From the NCBI GenBank assembly GCA_015227615.1, contig JAALGZ010000082.1:18976-82975 (forward strand): a DNA stretch of 64,000 bases, in the 5' to 3' direction. This document shows positions 13,501 to 25,663 of this stretch, one piece after another (within the stretch, counting starts at the first letter, position 1; each line of letters starts with the position of its first letter). A program made the translations under genes and the position numbers. Source of the DNA: Labyrinthula sp. Ha. Its lineage: Eukaryota; Sar; Bigyra; Labyrinthulida; Labyrinthulaceae. Under the pieces are notes generated by a model. It had not been told where the DNA came from and ran no database searches. It saw only the letters and a program-made list of their open reading frames with translations.

Positions 13501-16500
13501 ATTTTATCTAGCAAGGTCGCCGATGTTTAGTGAGAGTGATTCAACGCTTATTTTGCGTAGGCTAGTGAGATCAAAAATTCTGGTTGCTTCCTTTATGCTC
13601 ACTAAATGTATGGAACAAACTCTTCATTGTAAAGATTTTTTGAATACTCGTTTCCAACCTCATCGGAACTTTCCAGAACGGTAATATACCTAAGTTCTTC
13701 GACAATAATGTCAATCAGAGTTTCATTATTGTTGTCACCAGGAGAGGGGGAAATCGTGGTATTCGACGAACAAGTGACTACGAAAAAGTACTACCCCTGT
13801 GGTAGTGCACATGTTCCTATCGTTTTTAAAGTTTGTTTTCATATGTACAAGAATACAATAGACACGTTATTTAGGAACACCATAAATTTTACCCCAAGTT
13901 TATGACTGTTTTCTAGCTTTTTCTTGTATTTTCAGTTTCTCTTCCATAGAATCACTTGTATTAACGTCGTCGCAAGCCTTTGCTATACGCTTCGTGGCTC
14001 CTAGCGGGATTAATTTTTGTTTATTGTATTCTTATTTTACCTAGTTGGTTGCGAGGATCTTACCAACAGAATAAGTAGGTACTAAAGTATTGTAGCTACG
14101 TTTGAGCCTAAACATAAAGGATGGGAATGAAAACATAGAGTTACTTTCAATTATAATGTTTTTAACAAAAAAAGACCGAATGTAATTTCTTCTGATATTA
14201 CAGAAGGGTTGTGGGAGATTCTTCTTGTTCAAAGAGATAATTCATTGACCTGCAATTTTTCTTGGCTCAAGGTAATTAAATTTAGTGGATACAAGAATTT
14301 AAGAATACACCAAGATACATAAAAAAGTACTAATATTCTCAACGCAATTAAGCCATGCTTTTGAAAAGGATTTATGTAGATAAATTATAAGTTTTTAAAC
14401 TCCAAGACTGCATTAAATACGCTGTTTAAATCTAAGACTAGGATGATTAAATTTTAAAATAAAAAAAAACTTTTTAACCTAAGATACATCAGGAAAACGA
14501 CCACAATACAACCTTTTCAAAACAAAGAACATATACCTTCTTTGCGTTGTAGTTATTTTTCTCTACGATGGTTTATATGTGTTGTTGAATACTTTATCAT
14601 ATATAAAACTTAACAAAACATGCATTTCTATGTAAGAATTTGCAATAATATGACGGAGATTTGTATAATTAAAACCAATAAAAGCTTCAAACTTTATTTT
14701 TTTCTAAGCTACTGAAAATTAGTCCTAGATAAAGTTAGAGTCAAAGTTCTTGATATTTAACCAATTTTAAGTGCAGTTTTGGCTATTTTAAAGTTGAGTT
14801 CGGAGTAAAGTTAAATTAAACCAAATAACTATTGCTTAGATTAATAGGGAGGCTCTTGGAGCTTCCTCGAACAAAACTCTGAGGAACCCTTAATCATTCG
14901 TAACTATGGGTGACTACCATTTCTCAGTATGTTTTGTTACTGAATACCACTCATTCAGGAATATTTCACATTTAAGGGTATCCTTTTTCAGAGTTTCTTA
15001 GATCTCGGAAATAGGATACATTGTTAGGAATTCCATACAGAATACTTTAATTCTCAAAAAAAATTGTTTCTAAACCTAAATTCACCCGTTCCTTTTGGCT
15101 GGTGAGGTCTGTTCAAACTGTAGAAAAATATTTCTCGAGGTATTACACGGATTGGGGTTTTGAAAAACAGCATTTTAGCTCAATATCAACTTTTCTTAGA
15201 AAAAACTTAAAATTTCCTTAAAAACAGAATTAAAGGTTCCAGGTCATGTTTTTTAGTTATTAGGGGCTACTTAATATAAAAACTTAGGGGGTAATAGCAA
15301 AACTGAGTGATTTCGGATTTTCAGATGTACAGATTTTCAACATTTTAGTTTTCTGAGTGAAGTTTAGCTCAGTTACGTTTGACTAGAGAAGAAATATTCT
15401 TAGAAATGGTTTCAGGAGTTAGGTATGGTGATTTCTTAGGGTCTGAGAGAAGTCAGATCATCTATAGGGTTGTTCTTCGTGATGTTACGTTTAAATGTAT
15501 GTTTTTTTAGAGATCTGTAAACTTAGTCAAACGGACCCTTAAAATTAACCTTTTTTAGGGCTTAAAGTACTCATCCTTATCAAGTACCTTAATAAAATAC
15601 ATGGTTGAAAAGGCTTTTGTAATGTGATACACATTGTGAGTAATAATATTTTATTTGAGGAAGATTTTGTGACAAAAATTAAGAAATGCTATAGGCGTAT
15701 TTTCAGTAATCATGGTTTTTTATGATTTATCTTATTTTAATCCTCTAAATTTTATGTGAGTTAGTACTACCTTTAGTTTGCAATATATTTTAAGCTTCGT
15801 AGAAGAGTTGAAAAGGTGTTATTTATTATATGGCCATTATACTACATTTTTGAAAAAAACGCTGATAAAGTTTTCAACATCCCATAATAGCAAAAACCAT
15901 AAAATAATATTGTATGCTACTAAGTTTAACTCGAGCATAAGACAAAACGTTGACAGTTTATAAAGGTGGTGTAACCTTTTTCTTCATCGCTTTATGGTCG
16001 ATATGAAATGGATGAGATATATTTTTGTGGTATTCAGTGTTCTATATGAATTTATTCTTTTCAAATATTATATTATTTTATATATTTAGAAAGATATTTC
16101 AAATAACTTTCTACGGCTATATATTGTTTCATAGAACTCAGAAAATTCGCTGAGAAATGGGCTCTGCAATTATTTAGTAATTCACCCAAAATACAGATCG
16201 AGCTGTAAAGAACAGAATAGAAAGTATCTTCCAGTGCTCAAATATAAAAAATCTGAATACTAGCTATTAGAAATAATTTTGAGATAATTCACATAAGCTA
16301 CACTAGTACTTTAAATAAAAATGAAGCGAGGTACAAGAGGAACAAAAATTTGACTTGAAATTAATTAATATTTTTCAAATATGAAAATACGTAGTTTAAC
16401 CCTAGGATATCCAAGTAAAATAAAATAATAAGGCTATAATATCTTAAGAATTAATATTTAAACTATCTTAGAGTTTTATTTGGTTTTACAAGATGAAGTG

Positions 16501-17160
16501 TTGATTGATAAAAATAGATTTTACTACGTGAAATCTTCGTATGCTAAATTTTGCTTTGATATTCGGATATAAGGACGTCCATAAATCGTGATTACATTCT
16601 TAAAAAACTAAATTCCTTCTTGTGAGTGTATATGAAGTTAAAATATCTTTTCAAAGATGTGTTATGATTTCACTGAAAAAAAAAATTGAGCCAAGATACA
16701 AGCATTTCTATCGGAAGATTATGGAAATTTCTTGCTATGGCAAAGGTATTTCCTCTATTTTCTCAATTGCATTATATCTTAGAGAATAGAATTAGTTCTT
16801 GAAATTATTTAGAAGAGTCATTTGGAATATTTCGCTACTTTCTAGGAACTCACTTTGAACTTAGATTGAGATATCTTCAAAGAAGAGGTTAGCAGTTATA
16901 GGAAGGTTTTCATATCAAATAGCTTCCACATGATGTTGATTCTAGCGTACATTTAGTTCTGAGTCAGTTTTCGCTTCAATTGTATTTCTTTATATTGAGA
17001 GTATAGGCAGAAAGAATTATTTAGATATGATTTGAGAAAAAAATATTATATAGTTATATAATTTTGGAAACCCAAAAAGTTATCTTTAATTTTTTCTAAA
17101 CATTAATTTTCCGCTAATTTTCGTGTGTCTTAACATTAAGCAAAATTTGGACATTTTTTC
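13500..17160. other. AT-rich DNA without a recognised gene
   Basis: Both strands show only short, low-complexity open frames. I see no domain, RNA gene, terminal repeats or convincing splice structure. It could contain further decayed transposon sequence beyond recognition. Confidence 0.5.
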
Positions 17161-17167
17161 CCGACAG

Positions 17168-17590
17168 TTAACGGTAAGCACGATAAAAAACCATAATCTT
17201 AACGTTAGAATGCTTTTACTAATGTTGAATTCTAACGTTATTGACCTACAAGCGCCAGTTACATATAACTTAAAATAGCCTTTCTTAACTAACGTTAACA
17301 CTAATGTTTTAACGATAGCGATACCCTGTTAACGTTTATCACGATAAGAAATCCTAATTGTCGTCCAAAATAATAATTTTGGATAATTTTTTCTTACTTT
17401 TTCTGGTTAATTTGTTTTTGATAATCTTTCAAAACAATACATAATCAAGAAATCATCAATCAAGATATGAGATATCTCGATATGAAATCCCGAAAGTCTC
17501 AGAATGTTTTATTGGAAGGTTAATACTAATGTTAGGCAACAGTAACCACAAAGATTGAATTTCAGTAACGGTAAATTAACGTTTCATTGA
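17168..17590. promoter_or_regulatory. Cluster of TAACG/CGTTA motifs upstream of LNR-B
   Basis: About eight TAACG or CGTTA motifs lie in roughly 420 bp, ending some 190 bp before the LNR-B start. They include a perfect inverted repeat: TAACGTTAGAAT at 17200-17211 and ATTCTAACGTTA at 17229-17240, with a 17-nt loop. TAACGG-type sites resemble Myb recognition elements in other eukaryotes. No comparable cluster is seen before LNR-A. A regulatory role is inference; it could equally be a remnant of a small mobile element. Confidence 0.3.
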
Positions 17591-17612
17591 TAGTGATGCA
17601 AAGTCTCGTTTA

Positions 17613-17781
17613 TCATCTCGTCTCAAAAGGTTCTCGAAAACGTCTAGTGCAAGGAGTATATCTTGCAGTCCAAAAGAAACAGTTCCCAATTATAAATTAG
17701 GTAGGAAAATGGATGCAGCGCCCTACTGTGACTGCAGTAGTTTTCGGAGTAGTATGAACACTGAAATTAAACTTAAAAAGT
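17613..17781 (+). promoter_or_regulatory. 5' flank of LNR-B, conserved with that of LNR-A
   Basis: This is the paralogous counterpart of 4728-4903. It contains ATCTTGCAGTCCA and ends in AAACTTAAAAAGT before the ATG. Similarity is patchy but runs up to the start codon, and it is lower than in the coding repeats. This fits an older duplication with conserved core elements. Confidence 0.5.
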
Positions 17782-18903
17782 ATGAAATTTATTGGCATAA
17801 GCATACTGATAAGTCTTGTTACTGCACAAGAAACTCCAGAGTGCTCTGAGACCGGTTGCCCCACAGGATGGCAAGGCATCCTTCTTGTTTGAACATAACC
17901 TGTAGGAGATGGTTTCTGTGACTCGCAGTGTTACAATGAAGAATGTGATTTCGATTCTGGTGATTGTACTGGAGTTCCAGATGTTCTACTTTGTGGATCG
18001 CAAGGATGTCAAACCTGGGCGTACTTAATCTGTATCTTCTTATTTTAGTTTAGGAAATGGTGTTTGTACTGACGCGTGTAACACTGAAGCGTGCGGATTT
18101 GACATGGGGGATTGTACACCTCCTACATGCTTGGCCACCGGATGCCCACAAGGCTGGCAGGGGGATGCCCTTTGTGATTTGGAATGCTTCAACGAAGAAT
18201 GTGACTTTGACTCTGGAGATTGTGATGGGGTTCCCGATGTACTTGGATGTGCATCGCAAGGATGTCAAACTTGGACGTACTTTTTCTATTGAGTATTATT
18301 TTAGCTTGGGAAATGGAGATTGTTCTGATGCTTGTTACATTGAAGCCTGTGGCTTCGACATGGGGGACTGTACCGATAGTGACAGTGCAGCCATCTGTGT
18401 AGCCACAGGCTGCCCAAACGGGTGGCAAGGGGATACACTTTGTGATTGGGAATGTTACAATGAAAAATGTCACTTTGATTCTGGCGATTGTGCTGGAGTT
18501 CCAGATGTACTTCTATGTGCAGCGGGAGGATGTGCAACTACGACGTAAATGTAAACATTTAGTTAATTTAGTTTGGGGAGTGGATTCTGTTCTCCTGCGT
18601 GTGATACTGAACCTTGTGGATTTGACATGGGGGATTGTAACTCTCCTACATGCTTGGCCACTGAATGCCCACAAGGCTGGCAAGGAGATACGCTTTGTGA
18701 TTTGGAATGCTTCAACGAAGAATGTGACTTTGACTCTGGAGATTGTGATGGGGTTCCCGATGTACTTGGATGTGCATCGCAAGGATGTCAAACTTGGACG
18801 TACTTTTTATATTGAGTATTATTCTAGTATGGGAAATGGAGATTGTTCCGATGCCTGTAACACTGAAGCATGTGGTTTTGACATGGGGGATTGCGTATTT
18901 TAA
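17782..18903 (+). CDS. LNR-B: secreted protein with 8 Lin-12/Notch repeats, six exons
   Basis: Exons are 17782-17875, 17906-18020, 18049-18276, 18305-18544, 18572-18799 and 18828-18903, giving 326 residues. The signal peptide MKFIGISILISLVTA is followed by QETPEC. Eight LNRs follow in the same alternating layout as LNR-A: intact repeats in exons 3-5, and repeats split by phase-2 introns of 28, 28, 27 and 28 nt. LNR1 carries an extra phase-1 GC-AG intron of 30 nt. The first two exons total 209 nt, exactly the length of exon 1 in LNR-A and LNR-C. The protein stops soon after GFDMGDC and lacks the three C-terminal LNRs of A and C. That suggests 3' truncation next to the retroelement relics that follow. 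It is otherwise open and may be functional. If the GC-AG intron is not spliced, it is a pseudogene. Confidence 0.8.
17876..17905 (+). other. 30-nt GC-AG intron unique to LNR-B
   Basis: The segment starts GCATCC and ends CTGTAG. It interrupts the codon for Gly in GWQG-DG of LNR1, where LNR-A has no interruption. Read through, it gives an in-frame TGA. Removing exactly these 30 nt restores the LNR and the 209-nt leading coding length shared with A and C. No GT donor is available at this boundary. It is either a gained non-canonical intron or a 30-nt lesion that inactivates the gene; the exact length match favours the intron. Confidence 0.65.
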
Positions 18904-18999
18904 TCTTGCTATCTTAAATGACTTTTCTAATCTTCTCGAATACAATTTTACTCCTTATTAGTTAGATGACTCAAGAATCTAACTAGTGTATTTCTGTTT

Positions 19000-20700
19000 A
19001 TTACTTCTGTTTTCGCTTCTATTGAGTTTGTTTAGTCTTCTAGGACATGTGGAAGCACCTTCCTGCTTTCTAAATTTTGTTCCTGTAGCTTTACTGTATC
19101 TCCCAGTGGTCTGATAACACACCACTTTCAACTTTATTCTTACTTCGTTCTGACTCGTGCTTGTACCCAACTTTCCGAATTACCTTAGCTACCGTACTAT
19201 ACTCTGTTTTTGCTTAGAAATTATTCAACTCTGCATCCCATTGCTCTACAGTAAGCTCAGCACGTAAGATCTTAGTCTTACACAAGTCCCTTCCTGGGTT
19301 AAAATAGGCTGCCTCCAAAGTGTGCCATAATTCTGATATTCAGGCGTGGCCCACCCAGCTCTTACATGCCATCCCCAGCAATACAGCTCCAGCTTGCTAT
19401 TTCCTCATTGGAGCCTTTCTAGCAACTTACACTTCTTCTATGGAAATCTTCCTGGATAGTATGACTTGCCATACAGCATGTCCTTGAAACTAAACTGTTT
19501 CGAAAGAACTCCGTGAAGATTCGAGCTATTAGAAGAGTCTCATTATTGTGCATTAACATACCTCCCTGTATTAAATGATGTCCTACATGTGCCGTTGTCT
19601 CGACCAAAGTTAACCTTTCTATCACTTCTAAGCCAATCTCCGCTACCTATTTTATAACTATGGAATACCGATTAGAAAGGATCTATATATTGCCAAATAT
19701 TCAACAGCAAACAACTTCTGCAACACAATATCTTTAAGTCTTACATTCGGCTCCCTATCAAAAGCTATTATAACTCGCCTGGTTCGGGAAGTAGATGTCA
19801 TGTTCCTTCACGGATAGTCCGTAGCGACCAAGCCCAAAGTTCTCAAAGAACGAAGGCCTTTAAATATGCTTTCTTTTATTGGTATGCTCAAATATAGTTG
19901 CACAAATATGATTTTTGTATCTGGAGAAGATTGAGTACACTGAGTTGTATAAGAAGAAGGTAAACTATGTTGGGTTGATATTATTGCCATAGCTTGTTTG
20001 CGTACATATGTAGATAGTATTTTCACACTTGCAGTACCAAAACCAAATCAAAGTAAAGAAATTAATCAGCTTAGGGCTGGTTTGGATGCTGGTTCTTAAG
20101 TATATAGCCTTTGTAATTAATTTGCTTATACATAACACTGATGCCCTTTTACTGCATCCCCAGATGTTCCATTCTTCTTGCTTCGTTTTATCCACTTTAT
20201 TGTCTTGTAGATAATCAGCTGCTCTCCTGTAACATTGTTACATGCCACTGTTGATGCTTCACCTTGGAGTTTCTTTCTTTAATGATCGATGAAATAACCT
20301 TCTCATAGCTGTTTTGGCATCAAATACAGGAACTACTGCTCGTATTGCTTCGTAATATCCACCAGCTTTGGTTTCTAACCCGCCTTCTTAAACTTCTGGA
20401 TGGGTAAAGTGATATGGTTGTACGTAGTCCCAAGATTTGCAACACATTTGTACCTATGAGCAAAACCGAGAATATCTCTTTCACTAAATATGTTGTAACC
20501 TGTGGAAAAGTAACTACCCAGGGTGTGGGTCCTTTCGTCACTTGTATGCGGACGTCCGTGATAATATATCGTTGAAGCTCAACTTCTTTCTTATCTGCCA
20601 CCTTGTCTGTTGACAACAAATAATGAACATAGTCATTCTTGTCCATGGGTAGATAGGGAAAACAAATCCCACAGGATGTGCAGGTAAGTGTTCACAGGAA
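19000..20700 (-). mobile_element. Decayed Ty3/gypsy relic (protease to integrase end)
   Basis: On the minus strand, about 20400-20560 resembles a Ty3/gypsy aspartic-protease tail, with the pattern LLIGTNVLQILGL matching the family's LLG-x-D-x-L-x-x-LG end. Lower coordinates, about 19700-20200, are RNase H-like, and 19420-19620 resembles an integrase zinc-binding region (His, His, Cys, Cys). The order along the minus strand is right for a gypsy pol. There are many breaks and no LTRs recognised, so it is old. Confidence 0.4.
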
Positions 20701-21199
20701 TACAATATAGATTATGACCCTCCACACTGACCCACTACTCGGAATGAAACGACGACTTCTACTATTTTAAAGTTAATGCGTCTACCACCTGTCCATGTAG
20801 TTTTAGAACTCGAAATCCATTGAATATATTTCGCAGTGTCATCCAATGTCTGAGACATCTGAGAAAAGCAGATATCCACAAAAAATATGGCTCAGCTCCG
20901 ACCAGTTTCTGCTGTGAATCATCTAACCTTTAATAGACTTCTTGTTTCTCCCTCCTTGTGACATCTCCCGACCGACATCCACTTTCTTGTATCAACATGT
21001 GATTGCTTACCTGTCCGTCCACCTAATCAATAAAATCTTAAATCTTAGTGAGGAGTGTAGAGAAACCAAACTTTCTGAAAGAGTCTTTCGGCCAAGACTG
21101 CGTTGCACTTCAGATATTACCTGATGCTCGGATTGTCCTAGAAGACATCATGAGGAAATTAGTTCCCCTCATCGTAAACATCTAAAGGGCTTTACTGTA

Positions 21200-24100
21200 T
21201 CCTGTAGTTATCTGTTTCAACCATCATTTATTCTGGAATTCTAATAAACATCGTATTTATTCTTTCTTAAAGCGATCAACTACCGTATGGATACCCGAGG
21301 ATAAAAACTTGTAATCCTGCTACCAGGCCTTCCTTGGTGAAACATTTGTAAAGCCTAGTGTCTTAAAAAATTCCAATTTATTATCTTAGTTCCTTTTTTT
21401 TATCTCAAAAACTCTATTATCAGCTTTGGAACTTCCATATTCATTCTGTGTGAGTCTTCCCAGATAAGCAGATATGACTCAAACCCTTGCCATTCAGTAG
21501 ACTGCTGGAACGTACCTTCACCTCTTTTTTCAGCCGGAAACAATTTCACAACTAGCTTCCCTTCAACAAGTTTCTACATTGAGCTTAGTAACTCGTTCCT
21601 ATTCGTCAAGATGCCTGCACAAACCTGGATACTCTGTGGCGAGCCTCTCGGTCCTTTGCATACAGATCTGCCAATGTATAAGGGTGGCTTCCCATAGCCT
21701 CTTTTATGTTTTGGGGAGATTATAGTTAGGGTATAGTTTATGATATTTTTCTGCTTTTACCTAAATGCACGGAAATAAACAGGATATTAATATTTATGAT
21801 GGGTTTTATAGTTGTATATTTTTCACTTAAGCGAACCATAAATACTAAAAGAAATACAATCAAACTTTTTCGTATTCCATTGACGAAATTCTTTACCTAC
21901 TATGTACCATGCCACTTCAAGGAAATTATATATTTATAAGCCTTCGGTTATTTACTTGTCGCCCACACTTATTCCCCCAATGAGAATTGGATTTTCTTTA
22001 AGGACAACCAGACATTCAACACATTTCTATATCCTAGTATTTCTTCTCAAAATCTCTGATCACGTTTCCTTAAATCGCTTTCAGCTATTGCTGGATTGCA
22101 TACAAATATTATGAGTTCGTCACTGGAATGTAAACTATTTGATTCTCTCGATTCACACTTTCTTCGTACCCACGGGTTGTTGCATATGGTGCATACTGAC
22201 CCCCCCCTTATAGGAAGCTACAATGGGTATTGCTCCTTCCAAAGAATATATTCTTGGACAAAAACCGGTGCTACTTTAGACCCTATTGTTAATATGACTC
22301 AACACTATCCGTAACAGTTCTATTCATCTTGTAGTGCCAAGATTCAAAACTGAAAAGAGGGCCCGTAACAATTTCAACATCACATTGTTTTCTCTTTCCA
22401 CTCTACCATCGGTCTAAGTTAGGTACATCATTTACAGTAAGTAGTTTCATCAAAATGATTTGGACACCTATGGTATAAGGTCATTACATAAACAAAGCCC
22501 TAGTCGCTGCAGACAATAGAAATTGACACACTTGGGAGGTTTACTCTTATTTCCATATTGCAAATCAGTTTCTTGAAACCAAGAATATCTGCATAATCGA
22601 ATGATACCGTCTACCCAAATCAAACGTGAATACTATCAGATACTTTTCCCGAACGCTCAAATAATCCGCACGGCCCATCATGTTTACTTGTCAAGACTAC
22701 AAAATCTCGCTGAAAAGCTCATGACTATATTCAATCGACGGCTACACTGCACACAAAAACCTTGTAAGTTCACAACAACATCACTCACCATAACAAGATT
22801 TGCACATTCCATATAATGCTCTTTTGATATTTGCACCATATTCTCGCTCATGGGATGCTCACCTGTAACATTACTCTGGGAGAACATTCTCCCCGTATAT
22901 CACGTAGGAAAGACAAGGTACCCATTACAGAGAAACACGTTTTCTAAATTACAAAAGTTAAAAACTTATTTTTTTCCAATTTCCTTAATCCTCCACAAAT
23001 TTTCATCTCTAATAATCTATAATTCTTGTCCCAATAATCCGTAACCAGAAACAAGAATTATTTTAGTGAATATGAAACTCATTAGAACTATTTGTCCGAT
23101 AATTTTCAGATTTATTAGATCTTAGAGTTTTTTTCTTTCTTTTGAATCCTCCTCACCAATTCCCCCCTAGCTTAACTATTAGTTCTTCCGCTATTTAATC
23201 TGCTAATTAAATATCCGACACCTGCATAAAATTCACATGTTCTTTGTAGCCCTATCTCGACACCTAGTTGGTGGTCACTTTTCGAGTTCCGGTTATATAA
23301 AAAAGACAGCAGAAGTCCCTGCGCATGCGTCGTTTATATATCAAATCTACCTACTTCGCTATTCGTTCTTCCTTTGGTTAGGCTAAAGAATTATATTCAA
23401 ATGTCTCGAAAATGATGCATAGTATTGAAGATATAGTACAAATAATTAGAAGTTACAAACAAATTAATTACATTTACTCTGGAAATAAGTGAAAGAAGGA
23501 ACATAAGATGCAATTTATTTTTGTTTTCAATTCTACATAGCAATTCCGAACCCCATAAAGACTCGCCTACATGAGTAAGCAATTCAATATCGACGGTCTG
23601 ATGTTAGCACTTAAGCGAATTTCTAGAGAAGCTGCTACCAGCTTCTTAAATATCTTTATGAGCAGTAGGTCATGTCGAATCATTCCAATAAGATGCCAAA
23701 TGGTTTTTTTTGTTTTTTGTATTCTACCTAAATTTAACAATATTAAGCTACTGTAGGTGATGTCGATAATGGTCCTAAAACATTTGACCCTTTTTATGCT
23801 ATGGCAGAATAGCTACTGACATCCATTTAATGAGATACAATATGGCTCTAAATATGTTGAACTATGTGCGCATAGAATCTTCAGTATCTTATCTTGATAT
23901 TTATCAGTGAATCTCTATCTGTCTTCACGGATCTATCTCCTGAGCCCAAGGTTGAATTGTTGGTTAAATCAAGCTTTGTCAGATTAAGCACCGAGCTCTT
24001 GCTTTTGCATCTCTCTAGATATAGTTTGGTTGTTCCTGAAAATTTTTCATTCTTTTACAAATATCTAAGTATCATCTAACCATTAGGACTCTCGTAAGAT

Positions 24101-24900
24101 TTGATTTCCGAAGACCTCTTGACCACTGCTAGCATTCAATATCTAATCATTAATCCGATCGCCATATGTAAATTGAGTACTTCAAGCCCCTATTCGTGTA
24201 CATCAAATCATATAGCGACCAAGCTTCGTCGAGATTATTAAGTAATTCTGGATATTTTTAATTAGTTCGGAATTTATTGAAGCACTAAATCACATTGAAA
24301 ATTGCAGAGAATTTGTATATGTTCGACTGCCATGAGAATTACATCATCCATTCAGAGAGACTTCCAGTAATAACTTCTATAATCCGATTTACTATAGTTA
24401 AATCCACCATCATTGGAATTTTTTGGTGGTGACTTAGGGACAAAATGCTGGAGATGACAAGTTAAAAGTATGATCTTTTTTTGTTGTTGCACCACTCATA
24501 AGATCATCTAATTTATCTCATAGAAACTCTCCTTCATGCCCTAGTCGGGGTGGATATAGATTGAAAGTCCTTGTAATAGACCTGAGATTAAAATATATCA
24601 AAATTATGTGAAATATTTGACAAACCCTTTGATACAAAACAAATATTCAAATGTATCTACTATGCCTCCTCCAGTTGTTTTATCTTTGTCTCATCCAAGC
24701 TTTGCTCGGTTTGAAATTGTTGAAAAAAGTTCTTATTCCCAGTTAAACTATTTCATCGGATAGATAGTTTTTCTCCGTTGATTTTAAAAGACTATCAAAC
24801 TCTCCACGTTCATAATGAGGAAATCATACCGCTACATAATCTTGTGATTCACCTGAAATGAATAGGTTTGGAGCTCTAGGCTTCTGAACCGCTCCTTTCT
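21200..24900 (-). mobile_element. Decayed Ty3/gypsy relic (reverse transcriptase and integrase)
   Basis: On the minus strand, about 22250-22430 holds a clear Ty3/gypsy integrase signature, TDGRVER followed by LLRALFS and INN. About 23400-24700 reads as a worn reverse transcriptase/RNase H region. About 21550-21700 may be the segment after the integrase core. The element is broken throughout with many breaks, and LTRs are not recognisable. It is a separate insertion from the neighbouring relic, because the order of parts does not continue across them. Confidence 0.5.
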
Positions 24901-25663
24901 TGGAGCTGGTATCATGCTTCAACTTTACTCTTACAATTTCTAATGTATTATATTTCAAATTTTTCTACCCCCACCTATTATAAGCTAGCCTTTCTGCCTT
25001 CTAAGAATTTAGCAGACTAACTATAAACAGTTTTATTTACCAGCCTCTGAGCTATATACACTCTTGCTTTGACTCGCCCCGAGATCACAATTTAAACCCC
25101 CTCCCTATCCCCCAGTCAAGTGTCCACTCCTAAATACATTTATACTATAAAACATCAATATTCCCACCCGATTACATCACTGTATTTGCTTAGACAACGT
25201 GTTTATTTAGGATACCTGGGTATTCTATACACATTTTCCTTCAGTGAAACAATATATACAAATGTTGTTTTCCATAGCATTTTTTTTGCTTGTCCCTTCT
25301 GAAGTTATTTTTAGAGTTCATGGGATGCTAAGGTTGGCTGTATGTCATTGGGGGATGACATATCTAGTGGGCTTAGGTTCCCTGAGGACAAAGAATCTAT
25401 AATTGATGGGTTAAGGTGTTTTGTTATGGGAAACCATGTAAGTGTGTTTTATATTACATACTTGCATACTAAACCACGTCATTATTGTATTATAGGAATA
25501 TGAAATATAAGTGTTAAGAACTGAAATACACAAAACTTATGTATATTAAGAGTGGTGGTATTCCAACTTATTCATTTCAACTAACCAATGTTGCATTACC
25601 ACATTTAAAAAACTATCAGGAGCCTTGAAAGTTGAAACCAAAGCAAAGGCAAAGAATTAGAAA
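24901..25663. other. Intergenic region upstream of the uS3m gene
   Basis: No gene is recognised. The right end presumably contains the promoter and leader of the mitochondrial uS3 gene. The bases before its ATG are A-rich (AATTAGAAAATG). No repeat or RNA gene is seen. Confidence 0.5.
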
